Positions 28,134 through 37,639 are shown, counted from the first letter of the stretch. The stretch is 64,000 nucleotides of DNA from Enterococcus haemoperoxidus ATCC BAA-382 (GCF_000407165.1 NZ_KE136480.1:620001-684000); one strand, 5' to 3'. The notes: generated by a model from the sequence alone, not told the origin. Numbers and translations: made by a program.

Positions 28134-28506
28134 ATAATCCCTCCATTGTCTTAGTCTTCTTAATATAATTAATAGCCTTACTGTGATAAAAAAGTATAGT
28201 TTAAATTGCTGTCATAAATCTTAGAATAAATAGGTGCAACTGCTAACCCAATCTTCCATTGAATGCTATAATAAACATATTAGTAGATTAAAAATATCTA
28301 TTTAAATTAAATTATTTAAATGAATGTTTAAAATAAAAAAACGATAGATTGTTTTAACAACATTATAATAACAGCTCTTTAGAGTTAAAAAACCTCCTTG
28401 TAAGCGCTTTTCGTTATACTTTCACAAAAATAATTTAGTTTATATTTTTTATTATATTGAATATCATTTTCTTGAACTGTATAGTAATTATAAAAAGGAG
28501 ACGCTA
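28134..28506. other. Divergent intergenic region, regulator / LytTR system
   Basis: 373 nt with the LytTR-system promoter at 28457-28485 and a sequence AACAACATTATAATAACA at 28356-28373 that partly resembles the core of the wxl-flanking repeats. No gene was seen. Confidence 0.6.
28457..28485 (+). promoter_or_regulatory. Promoter of the LytTR two-component genes
   Basis: TTGAAT and TATAGT separated by 17 nt, followed after 9 nt by the AAAGGAG ribosome binding site of the response regulator. Confidence 0.6.
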
Positions 28507-29277
28507 ATGATAAAAATAAATATATACATTTTAGAAGATAACAATGCTTATAGAAATAGAATTCAGCAGATACTACAAACTTACAAATCAACTCTTATTT
28601 CTCTTGAGTTCCCAACACCTCATAACCATTTAAACTTTATGAGTGAGCTTTCAAGCAAAAAAATATCTGATACTGATATTTTCATCTTAGACATTGACCT
28701 TAAAACAAATTTTACGGGGATTGATGTTGCTAAAATGATCAGAGAAAGAAATAAAATTTCACCCATTATTTTTTTAACCAGCATGACAAATCAAGCTATC
28801 ATGGTCATTAACGAATCTATTCAAGCAAAAGGCTACTTAGTAAAAGAAATCCATGATGATCTAATTCTAGAAGCAAATCTATTTAGTTTGCTCAGCAAAT
28901 TAGAACAGGAAATCCTGCCCAAACGAGATGACAAGGAGATTTTAACTTTATCTACTCGCAATGAAACAATGTTTTTTCCCTACTCGGATATTCTTTACAT
29001 CGAATCTGTGAAAGGCACTACAGGTAAAGTCATGGTAAAAACTGTTAACCAAAATCAACTGATTAATTGGAAAATCGGTAACGTAAAACAGCATATAAAT
29101 CAGGAGTATATGTATACAGGTTTACAATCTTTTATAATAAATTTAGAAAATATACACGGCTTCAATCGGAGCTGTAATGCCATTATCTTTAAGAACTCTG
29201 AACAATTACTTGTGGGGCTAAAGGTTTTTAACAAAGTTGTCCGTGCAGTAAAGGAGTATCGAGATGATTTCACCTAA
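28507..29277 (+). CDS. LytTR-family response regulator (AgrA/FsrA-like)
   Basis: 256 aa. The receiver domain occupies about residues 1-125 with acidic pocket E10-D11 and phosphoacceptor Asp62 in IFILDIDL. A LytTR DNA-binding domain fills about 145-245 (YIESVKGTTGKVMVKT). The fold matches AgrA, FsrA and ComE, which bind pairs of short direct repeats upstream of peptide-signalled operons. AAGGAGA precedes the start; its stop overlaps the kinase start by 14 nt. No AgrB/AgrD-like genes adjoin it. Confidence 0.88.
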   Translation: MIKINIYILEDNNAYRNRIQQILQTYKSTLISLEFPTPHNHLNFMSELSSKKISDTDIFILDIDLKTNFTGIDVAKMIRERNKISPIIFLTSMTNQAIMVINESIQAKGYLVKEIHDDLILEANLFSLLSKLEQEILPKRDDKEILTLSTRNETMFFPYSDILYIESVKGTTGKVMVKTVNQNQLINWKIGNVKQHINQEYMYTGLQSFIINLENIHGFNRSCNAIIFKNSEQLLVGLKVFNKVVRAVKEYRDDFT

Positions 29278-30565
29278 ATTATTTCTTTCACTAGTTTCAA
29301 TTAATTATTTTTTATTTGTGTGGTTCTCTTCTTATAAAAAACTAACATCGCTCAAAGAAAAAGTTCTATTAACCAGTGCCTTATTGCTACAATTTTTAGA
29401 TGGGATTTTACCAGCTATACGTCCTTTTGTCCCAAGTTTTCCACTATTTTTTTTACTTCAAATTTATTTACTCATCCGTAAAGGGTATAATTGGCTGACT
29501 CCGGCAGTGATTAGTGCACTGGAAGCCACGCTCATTATTATTTCATGGCTACTTACTTGTGATTTGTGGACCATGTTATTTCTAAATCATGTATTCTCTG
29601 CTCAGATTTATTCTAAATTTTTAATAGTTATGGTTGTCTTACAACAAATTTTGCTGTTCATCTTGATCAAAGTGATTAGCTACTTTGATCAAAAATATCG
29701 TCTCATTCAAATGATTTCTTTAATGAGGAAAAAGCATTTTATTTGGGCATCGATTATTTTTTTACTTATCGCTGTTCTGATAACCGCTGAGCAAATTTTC
29801 GTCACAGAAAACTATCCTGTTTTTTATTATCTAAGCTTGGTCATGATCTTTAGCTTTACTTTTTTTCTAATCGGAAGCTCATACTTTATCAGTAAATACT
29901 ACAGAGAAAAAGAGCACACTCAAGCTTTATCTAATGCTTTTAAAAAGGAAGAAGCACGAATTTCATTGTCTGATGAATTTCAGCATGATTATAAAAATAT
30001 ATTGATCAGTCTGACAAATTACTTAGAACACGGTGAATCTGAAAAAGCCATTGCTTTATTGAAAGAGATTACGGATTACTCCACGGAGGTTCTTAATCCC
30101 AACGTATTTCAAGCCATTCTATTAATTGAAATGCCTACAATTCAAGGGTTATTAAATAATTTTATTAATAACTGTCTTGAAAAAAATATTTCGGTTGATC
30201 TTAAAGTATTCAATAACATTACTGATATCAATATGGAGACTGTCGATTTCGTTCGCAGTTTATCGATTTTACTAGACAACGCCCTAGAAGCAGCTGAAAA
30301 AACAGATTTTCCATATATTTTAGTTAGTTTTTCAAAAGATTCTAATGCCACTACTGTGATTATATCTAACTCCTTCTTACCGTTAGATGATAAGACTTAT
30401 CAATCGATATTTAAAAAGAAATTTTCTACTAAAGATGACCACAAAGGATTAGGTTTGCACATTTTTTCAAAAATTCTTAAACAGTATAAAAACGTTGATT
30501 ATACAATAACGAAGGATAATAGTATGTTTACAGCTACTTTAAAAATTTTCTCATCTACAATATGA
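29264..30565 (+). CDS. Sensor histidine kinase, AgrC/FsrC-like (GHKL)
   Basis: 433 aa. About six membrane helices fill residues 1-215, as in peptide-sensing AgrC. The phosphoacceptor box is FQHDYKNIL near residue 243, followed by a GHKL ATPase with LDNALEAAE and KGLGLHIFSKIL. It likely senses an extracellular peptide and phosphorylates the regulator encoded just upstream; AAGGAG lies before the ATG. The signal is unknown, since no precursor peptide or processing gene is adjacent. Confidence 0.88.
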   Translation: MISPKLFLSLVSINYFLFVWFSSYKKLTSLKEKVLLTSALLLQFLDGILPAIRPFVPSFPLFFLLQIYLLIRKGYNWLTPAVISALEATLIIISWLLTCDLWTMLFLNHVFSAQIYSKFLIVMVVLQQILLFILIKVISYFDQKYRLIQMISLMRKKHFIWASIIFLLIAVLITAEQIFVTENYPVFYYLSLVMIFSFTFFLIGSSYFISKYYREKEHTQALSNAFKKEEARISLSDEFQHDYKNILISLTNYLEHGESEKAIALLKEITDYSTEVLNPNVFQAILLIEMPTIQGLLNNFINNCLEKNISVDLKVFNNITDINMETVDFVRSLSILLDNALEAAEKTDFPYILVSFSKDSNATTVIISNSFLPLDDKTYQSIFKKKFSTKDDHKGLGLHIFSKILKQYKNVDYTITKDNSMFTATLKIFSSTI

Positions 30566-30694
30566 TTTCATTTAGTTGGGTAACCTTCTAAGATAATCAG
30601 CAGGTCTATATCCTATTATTTTGAAAGATATACAAAAATAGGATATAGACATTCTTGGAATGATTTTAATTTTGTACAAAGAATAATAATCGAA

Positions 30695-30736
30695 AATAAA
30701 CTAAGCAACTTCTCCTGATATTGCTTAGTTTATTTC
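30695..30736 (+). terminator. Terminator candidate downstream of the kinase gene
   Basis: Stem AATAAACTAAGCAA with TTGCTTAGTTTATT, a 12-nt loop and TTTATTTC on the plus strand. Confidence 0.6.
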
Positions 30737-30779
30737 TAGCAAAACATGGTAAAACACTTTTCCTGAATTATACGAAATA

Positions 30780-30833
30780 AAAAAACGACAGAACATCATC
30801 GTTGTCTGCTCATCCATGATGTTTTGTCGTTCA
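30780..30833 (-). terminator. Terminator-like hairpin in the convergent region
   Basis: A 16-bp stem starting AACGACAGAACATCAT with one G-T pair; on the minus strand it is followed by TTTTTTTATTT, so it best serves leftward transcripts such as the HxlR gene. Confidence 0.6.
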
Positions 30834-30903
30834 TGTATATGGAAGCTTGTTCCACAGTATACTAAATGAGAAGAAATTGACGCGGAAAAAGAGACTTCTG
30901 ATA

Positions 30904-30959
30904 AAGAAACAAGGCTAGATTTGACAACAATTGTCAAATCTAGCCTTGTTTCTTTTTTT
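30904..30959 (+). terminator. Strong hairpin terminator before hxlR-type gene
   Basis: A perfect stem of more than 20 bp (AAGAAACAAGGCTAGATTTG plus ACAA) with a 3-nt loop is followed by a T-rich TTTCTTTTTTT on the plus strand. It is probably bidirectional. Confidence 0.85.
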
Positions 30960-31069
30960 GAGACGAAAATCTGTATCAGGAATCACAAATAATTACCGAT
31001 TCGATCATAAATAATTAAGAATTAAAGACATCCATTATTTTTCACGTCCTATTTATTAAAACTAGCACT

Positions 31070-31399
31070 TTAAAATTCTATACTCTTTTTTTCTTCTTCA
31101 AATTTTTTTCCCCACTCGCACAGAGAAATAAGAGAGCTATAAAGTTCTATCCCTTTTTTACTCAATGTATATTCAACACGAGGCGGAACTTCATGGTACG
31201 ATTTGCGATTTATTATACCATCATCTTCTAATTCCTTTAAATTATTGACTAAAACACGTTGGGTTATTCCTTCTAAAGACCTCATTAATTCTCCATTTCG
31301 TTTAGTCTCTTTAAATAATTCTTCAATAATTGGAAGTTTCCATTTTCCATTTATTGCAGATAATGCCACCATAATACTTGTTTTTTTACTAGCGTGCAT
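31070..31399 (-). CDS. HxlR-family transcriptional regulator
   Basis: 109 aa winged helix-turn-helix of the HxlR/YodB family: NGKWKLPIIEELFKETKRNGEL, then GITQRVLVNNLKELEDDGII and PPRVEYTLSKKG. The N-terminal Cys used for redox sensing in YodB is absent; the only Cys is in LCEWG. AAGGAG precedes the ATG. It is transcribed away from the flavin-oxidoreductase operon and probably represses it. A dyad AAAAGT-N4-ACTTTT at 31452-31467 in the divergent gap is a candidate site. Confidence 0.85.
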   Translation of the reverse strand: MHASKKTSIMVALSAINGKWKLPIIEELFKETKRNGELMRSLEGITQRVLVNNLKELEDDGIINRKSYHEVPPRVEYTLSKKGIELYSSLISLCEWGKKFEEEKKSIEF

Positions 31400-31451
31400 A
31401 AAAAGGCTCCTTTATTTTAATAAATATTACTATTTTGTCACTATATGAATA

Positions 31452-31467
31452 AAAAGTGCCTACTTTT
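31452..31467. promoter_or_regulatory. Candidate operator dyad
   Basis: The palindrome AAAAGT-GCCT-ACTTTT lies between the divergent HxlR-type regulator and the monooxygenase gene. Position supports an operator; binding is not shown. Confidence 0.35.
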
Positions 31468-31537
31468 AATTCTTATCATAATAGTTAATAATAACAATAT
31501 CAAGTGTTTCAAAAAAATAATGAAAGGAGTTTTTAGG

Positions 31538-32524
31538 ATGAGACTAAGTATTTTAGATCAATTGAATGTGTCAACAAACAGCAGTTCAATTGAAACGCTA
31601 CACCAAGCAGAAGAAATAGCATTATTAGCTGATAACTTAGGATATACACGTATTTGGTATTCAGAACATCACGGTTCTGATGCGATGGCAAGTGCTACTC
31701 CAGAAATATTAGTAGCCCACATCGCAAGTATTACTGAACGTATCCGTGTAGGAGCAGGAGGCATAATGATGATGCATTATTCACCTTTAAAAATTGCAGA
31801 AACATTCAAGACGTTATCAGCATTGCATCCTAACCGAATTGATTTAGGGATAGGCAGGGCTCCTGGAGGGAATCAATTAACTACATTAGCTTTAAATCCA
31901 TCTATGAATAATAATTTAAATTTAGATGATAAATTATCCGAAATTTTAATGTTTATGGATGATAATTTCCCAGAAGATCATTTTTACTCTAGGGTTTCAG
32001 CTGTTCCTAGAGAAGTCATTTTTCCAAAAATATGGCTGTTAGGTTCTGGAGGTGCTAGTGCTAAGCAAGCAGGGCTCTTAGGAATTAATTATAGCTTTGC
32101 TCAATTTATAAGTGGTCCAGTAAATAAAGATACTTTAGCAAATTATTATGATAACTTTATACCTTCCATATATCAAGAACGACCTGAAACTAATGCTGCT
32201 TATTTTACAGTTGTGGCCGATTCTAAAGAAGAAGCGGAATATAGATCAGCAAGTTACCAGCATTTTGTATTTGCCACAGAAAGAGGCCTTCCAAATAAAT
32301 TTGTGTCTCCAGAAGAGGCCTTAAGTTATCCATATACAGAAATGGAAAAAGCGGATTTGGAAAAAAACCGTAGTCGTTTTGTCATTGGTGATAGCAAATC
32401 TGTTGCAGACTATTTTAGAAAAGAGGAAGAGTTAGGGGTCAGTGAAGCTATGATAATAGCAGCAGGATATACCATAGAAGATCGTAAGACGACCCTTAGA
32501 TTATTAGCAAAAGAAATGTTATAA
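31538..32524 (+). CDS. LLM-class flavin-dependent oxidoreductase
   Basis: 328 aa, a bacterial luciferase-like TIM barrel: LSILDQLN at the N-terminus, WYSEHHGSDAMASATPEIL, then RIRVGAGGIMMMHYSPLKIAE and RIDLGIGRAPGG, all typical of the MsnO8/YhbW-type subgroup. It uses reduced flavin to oxidise an unknown substrate. The ATG at 31538 is chosen because AAAGGAG lies 8 nt upstream; an upstream in-frame start at 31445 lies in the divergent promoter. It heads a three-gene operon with DUF896 and a nitroreductase. Confidence 0.88.
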   Translation: MRLSILDQLNVSTNSSSIETLHQAEEIALLADNLGYTRIWYSEHHGSDAMASATPEILVAHIASITERIRVGAGGIMMMHYSPLKIAETFKTLSALHPNRIDLGIGRAPGGNQLTTLALNPSMNNNLNLDDKLSEILMFMDDNFPEDHFYSRVSAVPREVIFPKIWLLGSGGASAKQAGLLGINYSFAQFISGPVNKDTLANYYDNFIPSIYQERPETNAAYFTVVADSKEEAEYRSASYQHFVFATERGLPNKFVSPEEALSYPYTEMEKADLEKNRSRFVIGDSKSVADYFRKEEELGVSEAMIIAAGYTIEDRKTTLRLLAKEML

Positions 32525-32538
32525 GGAGGGCGAAGAAA

Positions 32539-32778
32539 ATGTTACCTGTTCTACATAAAATAAACAAATTAGCTAAAAAAGCAAGAGAAGAAGGATTAAC
32601 CTTAAACGAGGAACGATTAAGAGGAGAATTACGGGAAGAATACTTACAAACTATCCGTGATCAATTTAACAACACTTTAATGGGTGTGACCATATATGAT
32701 CCCATAGGTGATGATGTAACTCCAGAAAAATTAAAAAAAGAGCAAAAAAAATATTTTGGAAAGAAAGTAGGAAGTTAA
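32539..32778 (+). CDS. DUF896 family protein (YnzC-like)
   Basis: 79 aa with the family signature: INKLAKKAREEGLTLNEERL, LREEYLQTIRDQFNNTL and DPIGDDVTPEKLKKEQ. DUF896 proteins are short helical bundles in Firmicutes with no established activity; the B. subtilis paralogue YnzC is in the SOS regulon. AAGGAGG lies 11 nt before the start. It is embedded between two flavin-dependent oxidoreductase genes. Confidence 0.88.
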   Translation: MLPVLHKINKLAKKAREEGLTLNEERLRGELREEYLQTIRDQFNNTLMGVTIYDPIGDDVTPEKLKKEQKKYFGKKVGS

Positions 32779-33390
32779 ATGATAGAAGAAATTATGAACG
32801 CAAGAAAATCAGTTCGAGAATTTGAACAAGATTATATTATCTCAGATGAGATCCTTGAAGAATTATTAGAAAAAAGTGCTAGCGCTCCATCCGGACATAA
32901 TTTACAAAGTTGGAGAGTTGCCGTTATCAGAGACCCGAAAAAACGGGAAGCTATAAAAAAAGTGGGACATGGGCAACCACAAATAACATCCTCTTCTGCC
33001 TTATTGGTTATCTTTGCTGATACAAATTCTAAGGCTAACATGGAGAAAATATATTCCCAGGATGTCGCTAGCGGTTTCCTACCAAAAGAAATGTTAGCGG
33101 ATAAATTAACTTCTTCAATTGAGTATTATGCGAGTCAAAGTCAAGAATACTTGACTCAAACGGCAATTATCGATAGTAGTTTATTTGCTATGCAACTGAT
33201 GCTTTTAGCAAAAGATCGGGGTTATGATTCAGTTCCTATGAGAGGATTTTCTCAAGCTGAGATTGGTCAAATTATTAACCAACCAACTAATTATCTCCCA
33301 ATCATGTTAATCAGTATAGGAAAAGCTAGCCAACCGGCATTTGATACTTCAAGATTACCAGTTGAAGCTTTCACCGAGTTTCATTATTGA
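32779..33390 (+). CDS. Nitroreductase-family flavoprotein
   Basis: 203 aa FMN-dependent fold: ARKSVREFEQDYIISDEILEE, ASAPSGHNLQSWRV near residues 33-45 and the C-terminal YLPIMLISIGKA. It reduces nitro-aromatics or quinones with NAD(P)H in related proteins; the substrate here is unknown. It starts at the nucleotide after the DUF896 stop, so it is translated from the same message. Probably it supplies or uses reduced flavin together with the LLM enzyme. Confidence 0.88.
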   Translation: MIEEIMNARKSVREFEQDYIISDEILEELLEKSASAPSGHNLQSWRVAVIRDPKKREAIKKVGHGQPQITSSSALLVIFADTNSKANMEKIYSQDVASGFLPKEMLADKLTSSIEYYASQSQEYLTQTAIIDSSLFAMQLMLLAKDRGYDSVPMRGFSQAEIGQIINQPTNYLPIMLISIGKASQPAFDTSRLPVEAFTEFHY

Positions 33391-33472
33391 TCTATTTTGA
33401 CTGACACATTACTTTTTCTACCCGATCACTAAAAAAGAAACGTATTTTAGGTAGAATTCAAATCGCCAAAGA

Positions 33473-33520
33473 AAACCCCAAAAAAATTGTACTTTTTATT
33501 TACAATTTTTTTGGGGTTTT
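33473..33520 (+). terminator. Terminator of the LLM/nitroreductase operon
   Basis: A 16-bp stem ACCCCAAAAAAATTGTA with its complement, a short loop and a trailing T-run. Confidence 0.85.
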
Positions 33521-33906
33521 TGGGGTAAAATACTTATTTACACTTGTGACTAATTATAGCTAAAAATCGATAACTTGTTGCTGTATGACTATTTGCAAAT
33601 ATTATGCTAGTTATTAGCGTTTTCTATATCTTTATATATTTGTTACTAAGGGTAATAAAACGAAGCAGATAAACGATTTGTCCCAGAAGAATTCTGTCTA
33701 TAATAAACATGATACTCAAGAGAATTTTTTCAATAGATTATTTATAAATAAATCTGTTAGAGATGGAAATAACGTGATATTTAACAAGAATAATTGCATG
33801 TTTAAACGGTAATTCATTGAATTTTATCCACAAGTTATTTTTGAAAGGCTCCATGAAAAATTTTACGAAACTTACTTTTAATCTTTTTTTAATCTAGCCT
33901 TTCTGT

Positions 33907-33912
33907 TATAAT
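33907..33912 (+). promoter_or_regulatory. -10 box of the serC promoter
   Basis: A perfect TATAAT sits 62 nt before the serC ATG. The region 17 nt upstream is only T-rich (TTTTTT), so the -35 is weak. Confidence 0.45.
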
Positions 33913-33973
33913 GGTTTTCACATTTACTATACAAACAGTAGATGAATGATCATATCAAAGGAGAGATAAATGT

Positions 33974-35065
33974 ATGAAAACTGTTTACAATTTTTCAGCT
34001 GGTCCCGCCGTTTTACCTAAAAGTGTATTGGAAAAAGCACAATCCGAATTGGTGAATTACGAGAACAGCGGCATGTCCGTGATGGAGTTGAGTCACCGGT
34101 CCTCCCTTTTTGAAGCGATCATTGAAAATGCTGAAACCTTACTCAGAGAATTGATGACTATTCCTGATAACTATAAAGTGCTCTTTTTACAAGGTGGTGC
34201 CAGTATGCAATTTACGATGGTTCCTTTGAATTTAGCGCAAAATAAAAAAGCCCTGTACGTCAACACTGGTTCATGGGCAAAAAAAGCAATTAGCGAAGCA
34301 AAAAAACTCGATAATGTTGATGTTCAAGTGATTGCTTCAAGCGAAGACAAGAATTTCACTTATATTCCCGAAATCCGTAAAGAAGATATTCCTCAAGATG
34401 CAGCGTATGTTCACATTACAACAAACAATACGATAGAAGGTACAACGATTTATGATTTACCTGACACAGGTGACGTACCGATCGTTGCTGATATGTCGTC
34501 AAATATTCTATCGATCGACTATAACGTTTCTGATTTTGGGCTGATCTATGCAGGTGCACAAAAAAATATCGGGCCAGCAGGACTTACGGTTGTTATCGTT
34601 CGTGAGGATTTGATTGGGCAAGCGGATGTTCTTAGCGCGATGCTAGATTACGATATCCATGCAAAAAATGGCTCAATGTACAACACACCACCGACTTACA
34701 GCATTTATATGGCTAAACTTGTCTTTGAATGGATCAAAGAACAAGGTGGCGTCAGTCAAATGGAAAAACAAAACAAAGAAAAAGCAGCGATTTTATATGA
34801 TGAGATAGACTCATCTAGCCTATTTTCTTCACCAGTAAATCCAAAAGACCGTTCAATCAACAATATTCCTTTCATTACTGGAAATGATGAACTAGATAAA
34901 AAGTTCAATCAAGAAGCCTTAGCAGCAGGATTTGAGAACTTAAAAGGCCACCGTTCTGTAGGAGGAATGCGTGCAAGTTTGTACAACGCATTCCCAAAAG
35001 CTGGCGTTGTCGCTTTAGTTGATTTAATGAAAAAATTTGAAGCAGAAAATGGAGGAACAAAATAG
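33974..35065 (+). CDS. serC: Phosphoserine aminotransferase
   Basis: 363 aa class V PLP enzyme. The N-terminus is [18 protein letters not shown], the sequence continues [19 protein letters not shown] and [12 protein letters not shown], with the PLP lysine in [11 protein letters not shown] near residue 198. It converts 3-phosphohydroxypyruvate and glutamate to phosphoserine. AAAGGAGA precedes the ATG. serA follows without a gap, the ribosome binding site of serA lying inside the last codons of serC. Confidence 0.95.
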   Translation: MKTVYNFSAGPAVLPKSVLEKAQSELVNYENSGMSVMELSHRSSLFEAIIENAETLLRELMTIPDNYKVLFLQGGASMQFTMVPLNLAQNKKALYVNTGSWAKKAISEAKKLDNVDVQVIASSEDKNFTYIPEIRKEDIPQDAAYVHITTNNTIEGTTIYDLPDTGDVPIVADMSSNILSIDYNVSDFGLIYAGAQKNIGPAGLTVVIVREDLIGQADVLSAMLDYDIHAKNGSMYNTPPTYSIYMAKLVFEWIKEQGGVSQMEKQNKEKAAILYDEIDSSSLFSSPVNPKDRSINNIPFITGNDELDKKFNQEALAAGFENLKGHRSVGGMRASLYNAFPKAGVVALVDLMKKFEAENGGTK

Positions 35066-36253
35066 ATGTATGATATTAAAACATTCAATGCGATTGCCCC
35101 AGTTGGTTTAGCACGTTTTAACGAAGAAAATTTTACGATCAATAAAACTGAGACACCTGCCGGCATCATATTACGTAGTGAAAAACTCCATGATTACGAC
35201 TTTCCTGCTTCTGTTTTAGCTGTCGCTCGTGCTGGAGCTGGAACGAATAATGTTCCAGTCAAACAATGTACAGAAGATGGTATCGTTGTTTTTAACACCC
35301 CAGGTGCCAATGCTAATGCTGTAAAAGAGCTCGTTATTGCTTGTCTACTTTTATCTGTTCGTCCGATTTTAAAAGGTTCAAACTGGGTTCAAACACTGAC
35401 TGGAACAGATACTGAAGAACAAGCGGAAGCGCAGAAAAAACAATTTGCTGGTACTGAATTAGAAGGTAAAAAATTGGGCGTGATCGGTCTTGGTGCAATC
35501 GGTGCTATGGTAGCAAACGACGCCTACCGTTTAGGCATGGAAGTAACAGGATTTGATCCTTTTGTTTCGGTTGATACCGCTTGGAGTATTTCACGTCGGG
35601 TCAAACGAGCGCAAAGTATGGAAGAAGTCTTGAAAACCTGTGACTTTATTACCGTTCACGTTCCTTTATCTGAAAATACCCATCACTTGATTGGTAAAGA
35701 ACAACTGGCACAGATGAAAAAGAACGCTGTTTTGCTTAACTTTGCCCGTGGTGAATTGGTCGAAACAGACGCCGTGATTGAAGCCTTAGCGCAAGAAGAA
35801 ATCAGTAATTTTGTAACAGACTTTGCCGATGAACGTCTATTACACAATGAAAAAATCTTAGTCTTGCCTCATCTAGGTGCCTCAACAGAGGAAGCAGAAA
35901 TCAACTGTGCTAAAATGGCAGCTCGTACACTGAAAAAATTCCTAGAAACAGGGAATATCAAACGCTCTGTCAATTTTCCAACAGTTGAAATGGCCTTCAA
36001 CTCGCCATTCCGTTTCGCGATTATACACAGAAATGTTCCCAATATGTTAGGTCAAATCTCAACTGGCATCGCAAATTTAGAGATCAATATCGATACGATG
36101 ATCAACCGCAGCCGTGACGATTTCGCCTATACGATTGTCGATATTTCTGAAACAGATGAAGCAAAAATCAATGCCGCAGCTGAGAAAATCCAAGCGGCCG
36201 AAAACATCATCCGAGTCCGGACAATCAAAAATACTGAGGCGGTGAGTTACTAA
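35066..36253 (+). CDS. serA: D-3-phosphoglycerate dehydrogenase
   Basis: 395 aa, the short type. A D-2-hydroxyacid dehydrogenase Rossmann fold includes GLGAIGAMVANDAYRLGM (NAD site), the catalytic Arg region FARGELVETDAV and a His-type LPHLGASTEEAE. A C-terminal ACT domain (about 320-395, RFAIIHRNVPNMLGQISTG) probably senses serine. It makes 3-phosphohydroxypyruvate, the first step of serine synthesis. Confidence 0.94.
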   Translation: MYDIKTFNAIAPVGLARFNEENFTINKTETPAGIILRSEKLHDYDFPASVLAVARAGAGTNNVPVKQCTEDGIVVFNTPGANANAVKELVIACLLLSVRPILKGSNWVQTLTGTDTEEQAEAQKKQFAGTELEGKKLGVIGLGAIGAMVANDAYRLGMEVTGFDPFVSVDTAWSISRRVKRAQSMEEVLKTCDFITVHVPLSENTHHLIGKEQLAQMKKNAVLLNFARGELVETDAVIEALAQEEISNFVTDFADERLLHNEKILVLPHLGASTEEAEINCAKMAARTLKKFLETGNIKRSVNFPTVEMAFNSPFRFAIIHRNVPNMLGQISTGIANLEINIDTMINRSRDDFAYTIVDISETDEAKINAAAEKIQAAENIIRVRTIKNTEAVSY

Positions 36254-37497
36254 TGGTTATGATCCACCCTTTTAAAAGCATTCGTCCAGCTACTGAGTTC
36301 AGCGAAAAAATTGCTACATTACCTTATGATGTTTTAAATTCTGCAGAGGCGCGCCAACTAGGTGAAAATAACCCTTATTCTTACCTGCATATCGACAAAG
36401 CTGAAATCGATTTACCTGAAACACTTTCGCCTTATGACGATCAGGTTTACGAAAAAGCAGCAAGCAATTTACAAGCATTTTTACAAAAACAATGGCTGAT
36501 CCAAGATGACCAACCGCGTTTATACCTTTACGAATTAACAATGAACGGCCGCGCTCAAACCGGTCTTGTAACGTGTACTTCAATCACTGATTACACAGAA
36601 GGTAAGATCAAAAAACATGAATTTACTCGACCAGAAAAGGAAGTCGATCGTATCCGTCATATTGAAGCATGCGATGCGAATACTAGCCCAATTTTTCTAA
36701 CTTACCGTAAAAATGAACAGATCCAAACGTTAATGAACGACTGGAAAAAATCACATGGTCCTGTCTATGATTTTACTAGTTTTCATGAAGTTACTCACCG
36801 TGTTTGGCTTATAGATAAACCAGAAGTGATCGAACAACTCGTTACGACTTTTGCACAAGAGGTTGCGGCTTTATATATTGCAGATGGCCATCATCGGACG
36901 GAATCAGCGGTCAAAGTTGGTCAAAAGAAAAAGGATGCTCATCCTGAAGCCACCGATTCAGCAGAATTCAACTACTTTTTATCTGTGATTTTTCCTAAAG
37001 AAGAATTGGAAATTTTAGATTATAATCGTGTGGTGAATGTTCCCATCGAAGCTGATTTCTTCGAACAGTTGGAAAAGAGTTTCACTGTGGCAAAAACTGA
37101 GGCAGGAAAACCGGCTCAACCAAAAACATTTGGTATGTATTTGGCAGGTCAGTGGTACGCACTAACTGCTAAAGAAGCAATTCTATCTGATGATCCTGTT
37201 GACGGTTTAGATGTTTCTTTATTGCAAAATCATGTATTCGCAGCTATTTTCGATATTCAAGATGTGCGTACAGATAAACGGATCGATTTTGTCGGCGGTA
37301 TTCGTGGAATGACAGAACTAGAACAACTGGTGGATAGTGGACAATGGTCAGCGGCATTTGCGATTTATCCAACGACGATGGATGATTTATTGAACGTTGC
37401 GGATGCAGGTAAAATCATGCCGCCAAAATCAACTTGGTTTGAACCTAAATTATTAAGTGGATTATTTGTGCACGATCTAGAGACAAATAACGCATAA
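36253..37497 (+). CDS. DUF1015 family protein
   Basis: 414 aa with the family start HPFKSIRPATEFSEKIATLPYD, the central LYIADGHHRTESAVK and the ending MPPKSTWFEPKLLSGLFV. DUF1015 proteins are kinase-like in predicted fold and are widely coupled to serA/serC. A serine kinase activity has been shown for an archaeal SerK of this group, so a serine-related role is a reasonable inference. The ATG overlaps the serA stop by 1 nt, with GGTGAG 6 nt upstream. Confidence 0.88.
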   Translation: MVMIHPFKSIRPATEFSEKIATLPYDVLNSAEARQLGENNPYSYLHIDKAEIDLPETLSPYDDQVYEKAASNLQAFLQKQWLIQDDQPRLYLYELTMNGRAQTGLVTCTSITDYTEGKIKKHEFTRPEKEVDRIRHIEACDANTSPIFLTYRKNEQIQTLMNDWKKSHGPVYDFTSFHEVTHRVWLIDKPEVIEQLVTTFAQEVAALYIADGHHRTESAVKVGQKKKDAHPEATDSAEFNYFLSVIFPKEELEILDYNRVVNVPIEADFFEQLEKSFTVAKTEAGKPAQPKTFGMYLAGQWYALTAKEAILSDDPVDGLDVSLLQNHVFAAIFDIQDVRTDKRIDFVGGIRGMTELEQLVDSGQWSAAFAIYPTTMDDLLNVADAGKIMPPKSTWFEPKLLSGLFVHDLETNNA

Positions 37498-37523
37498 AAC
37501 TGTAAAATAGAAGAATAAAATCT

Positions 37524-37563
37524 AAGCTTGGACAAAAGCAAAATTTTTGTCCAAGCTTTCTTG
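37524..37563 (+). terminator. Terminator of the serCA operon
   Basis: Stem AAGCTTGGACAAAA with TTTTGTCCAAGCTT followed by TCTTG; a good hairpin with a modest T-tail. Confidence 0.75.
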
Positions 37564-37639
37564 CAAATAAACCGAAAAGACTAGATAATAGTCTTTTCTA
37601 AAATACTCTGGAAAAGTTAGGAAATAAGTGAGGTCAACC

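Larger units (their letters stand above)
30566..31069. other. Intergenic region with three hairpins
   Basis: 504 nt between convergent genes holding hairpins at 30605-30649, 30695-30735, 30784-30831 and the strong one at 30904-30958. A minus-strand frame at 30725-30937 crosses these hairpins and is not believed to be a gene. Confidence 0.75.
33391..33973. other. 583-nt intergenic region before serC
   Basis: Contains the terminator of the oxidoreductase operon (33473-33520) and the serC promoter. The remainder is AT-rich without a gene; no T-box or riboswitch motif was seen. Confidence 0.7.

Noticed and set aside
28385-28591. 68-codon minus-strand frame, possible peptide signal for the LytTR system
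   Set aside because: It overlaps the promoter and first codons of the response regulator on the other strand and lacks AgrD-like features.
30725-30937. 70-codon minus-strand frame
   Set aside because: Crosses two strong hairpins, no ribosome binding site, no recognisable protein.
33520-33973. Possible T-box or riboswitch before serC
   Set aside because: No GGTGGNACC-type core or specifier-like stem was found; only a promoter is supported.
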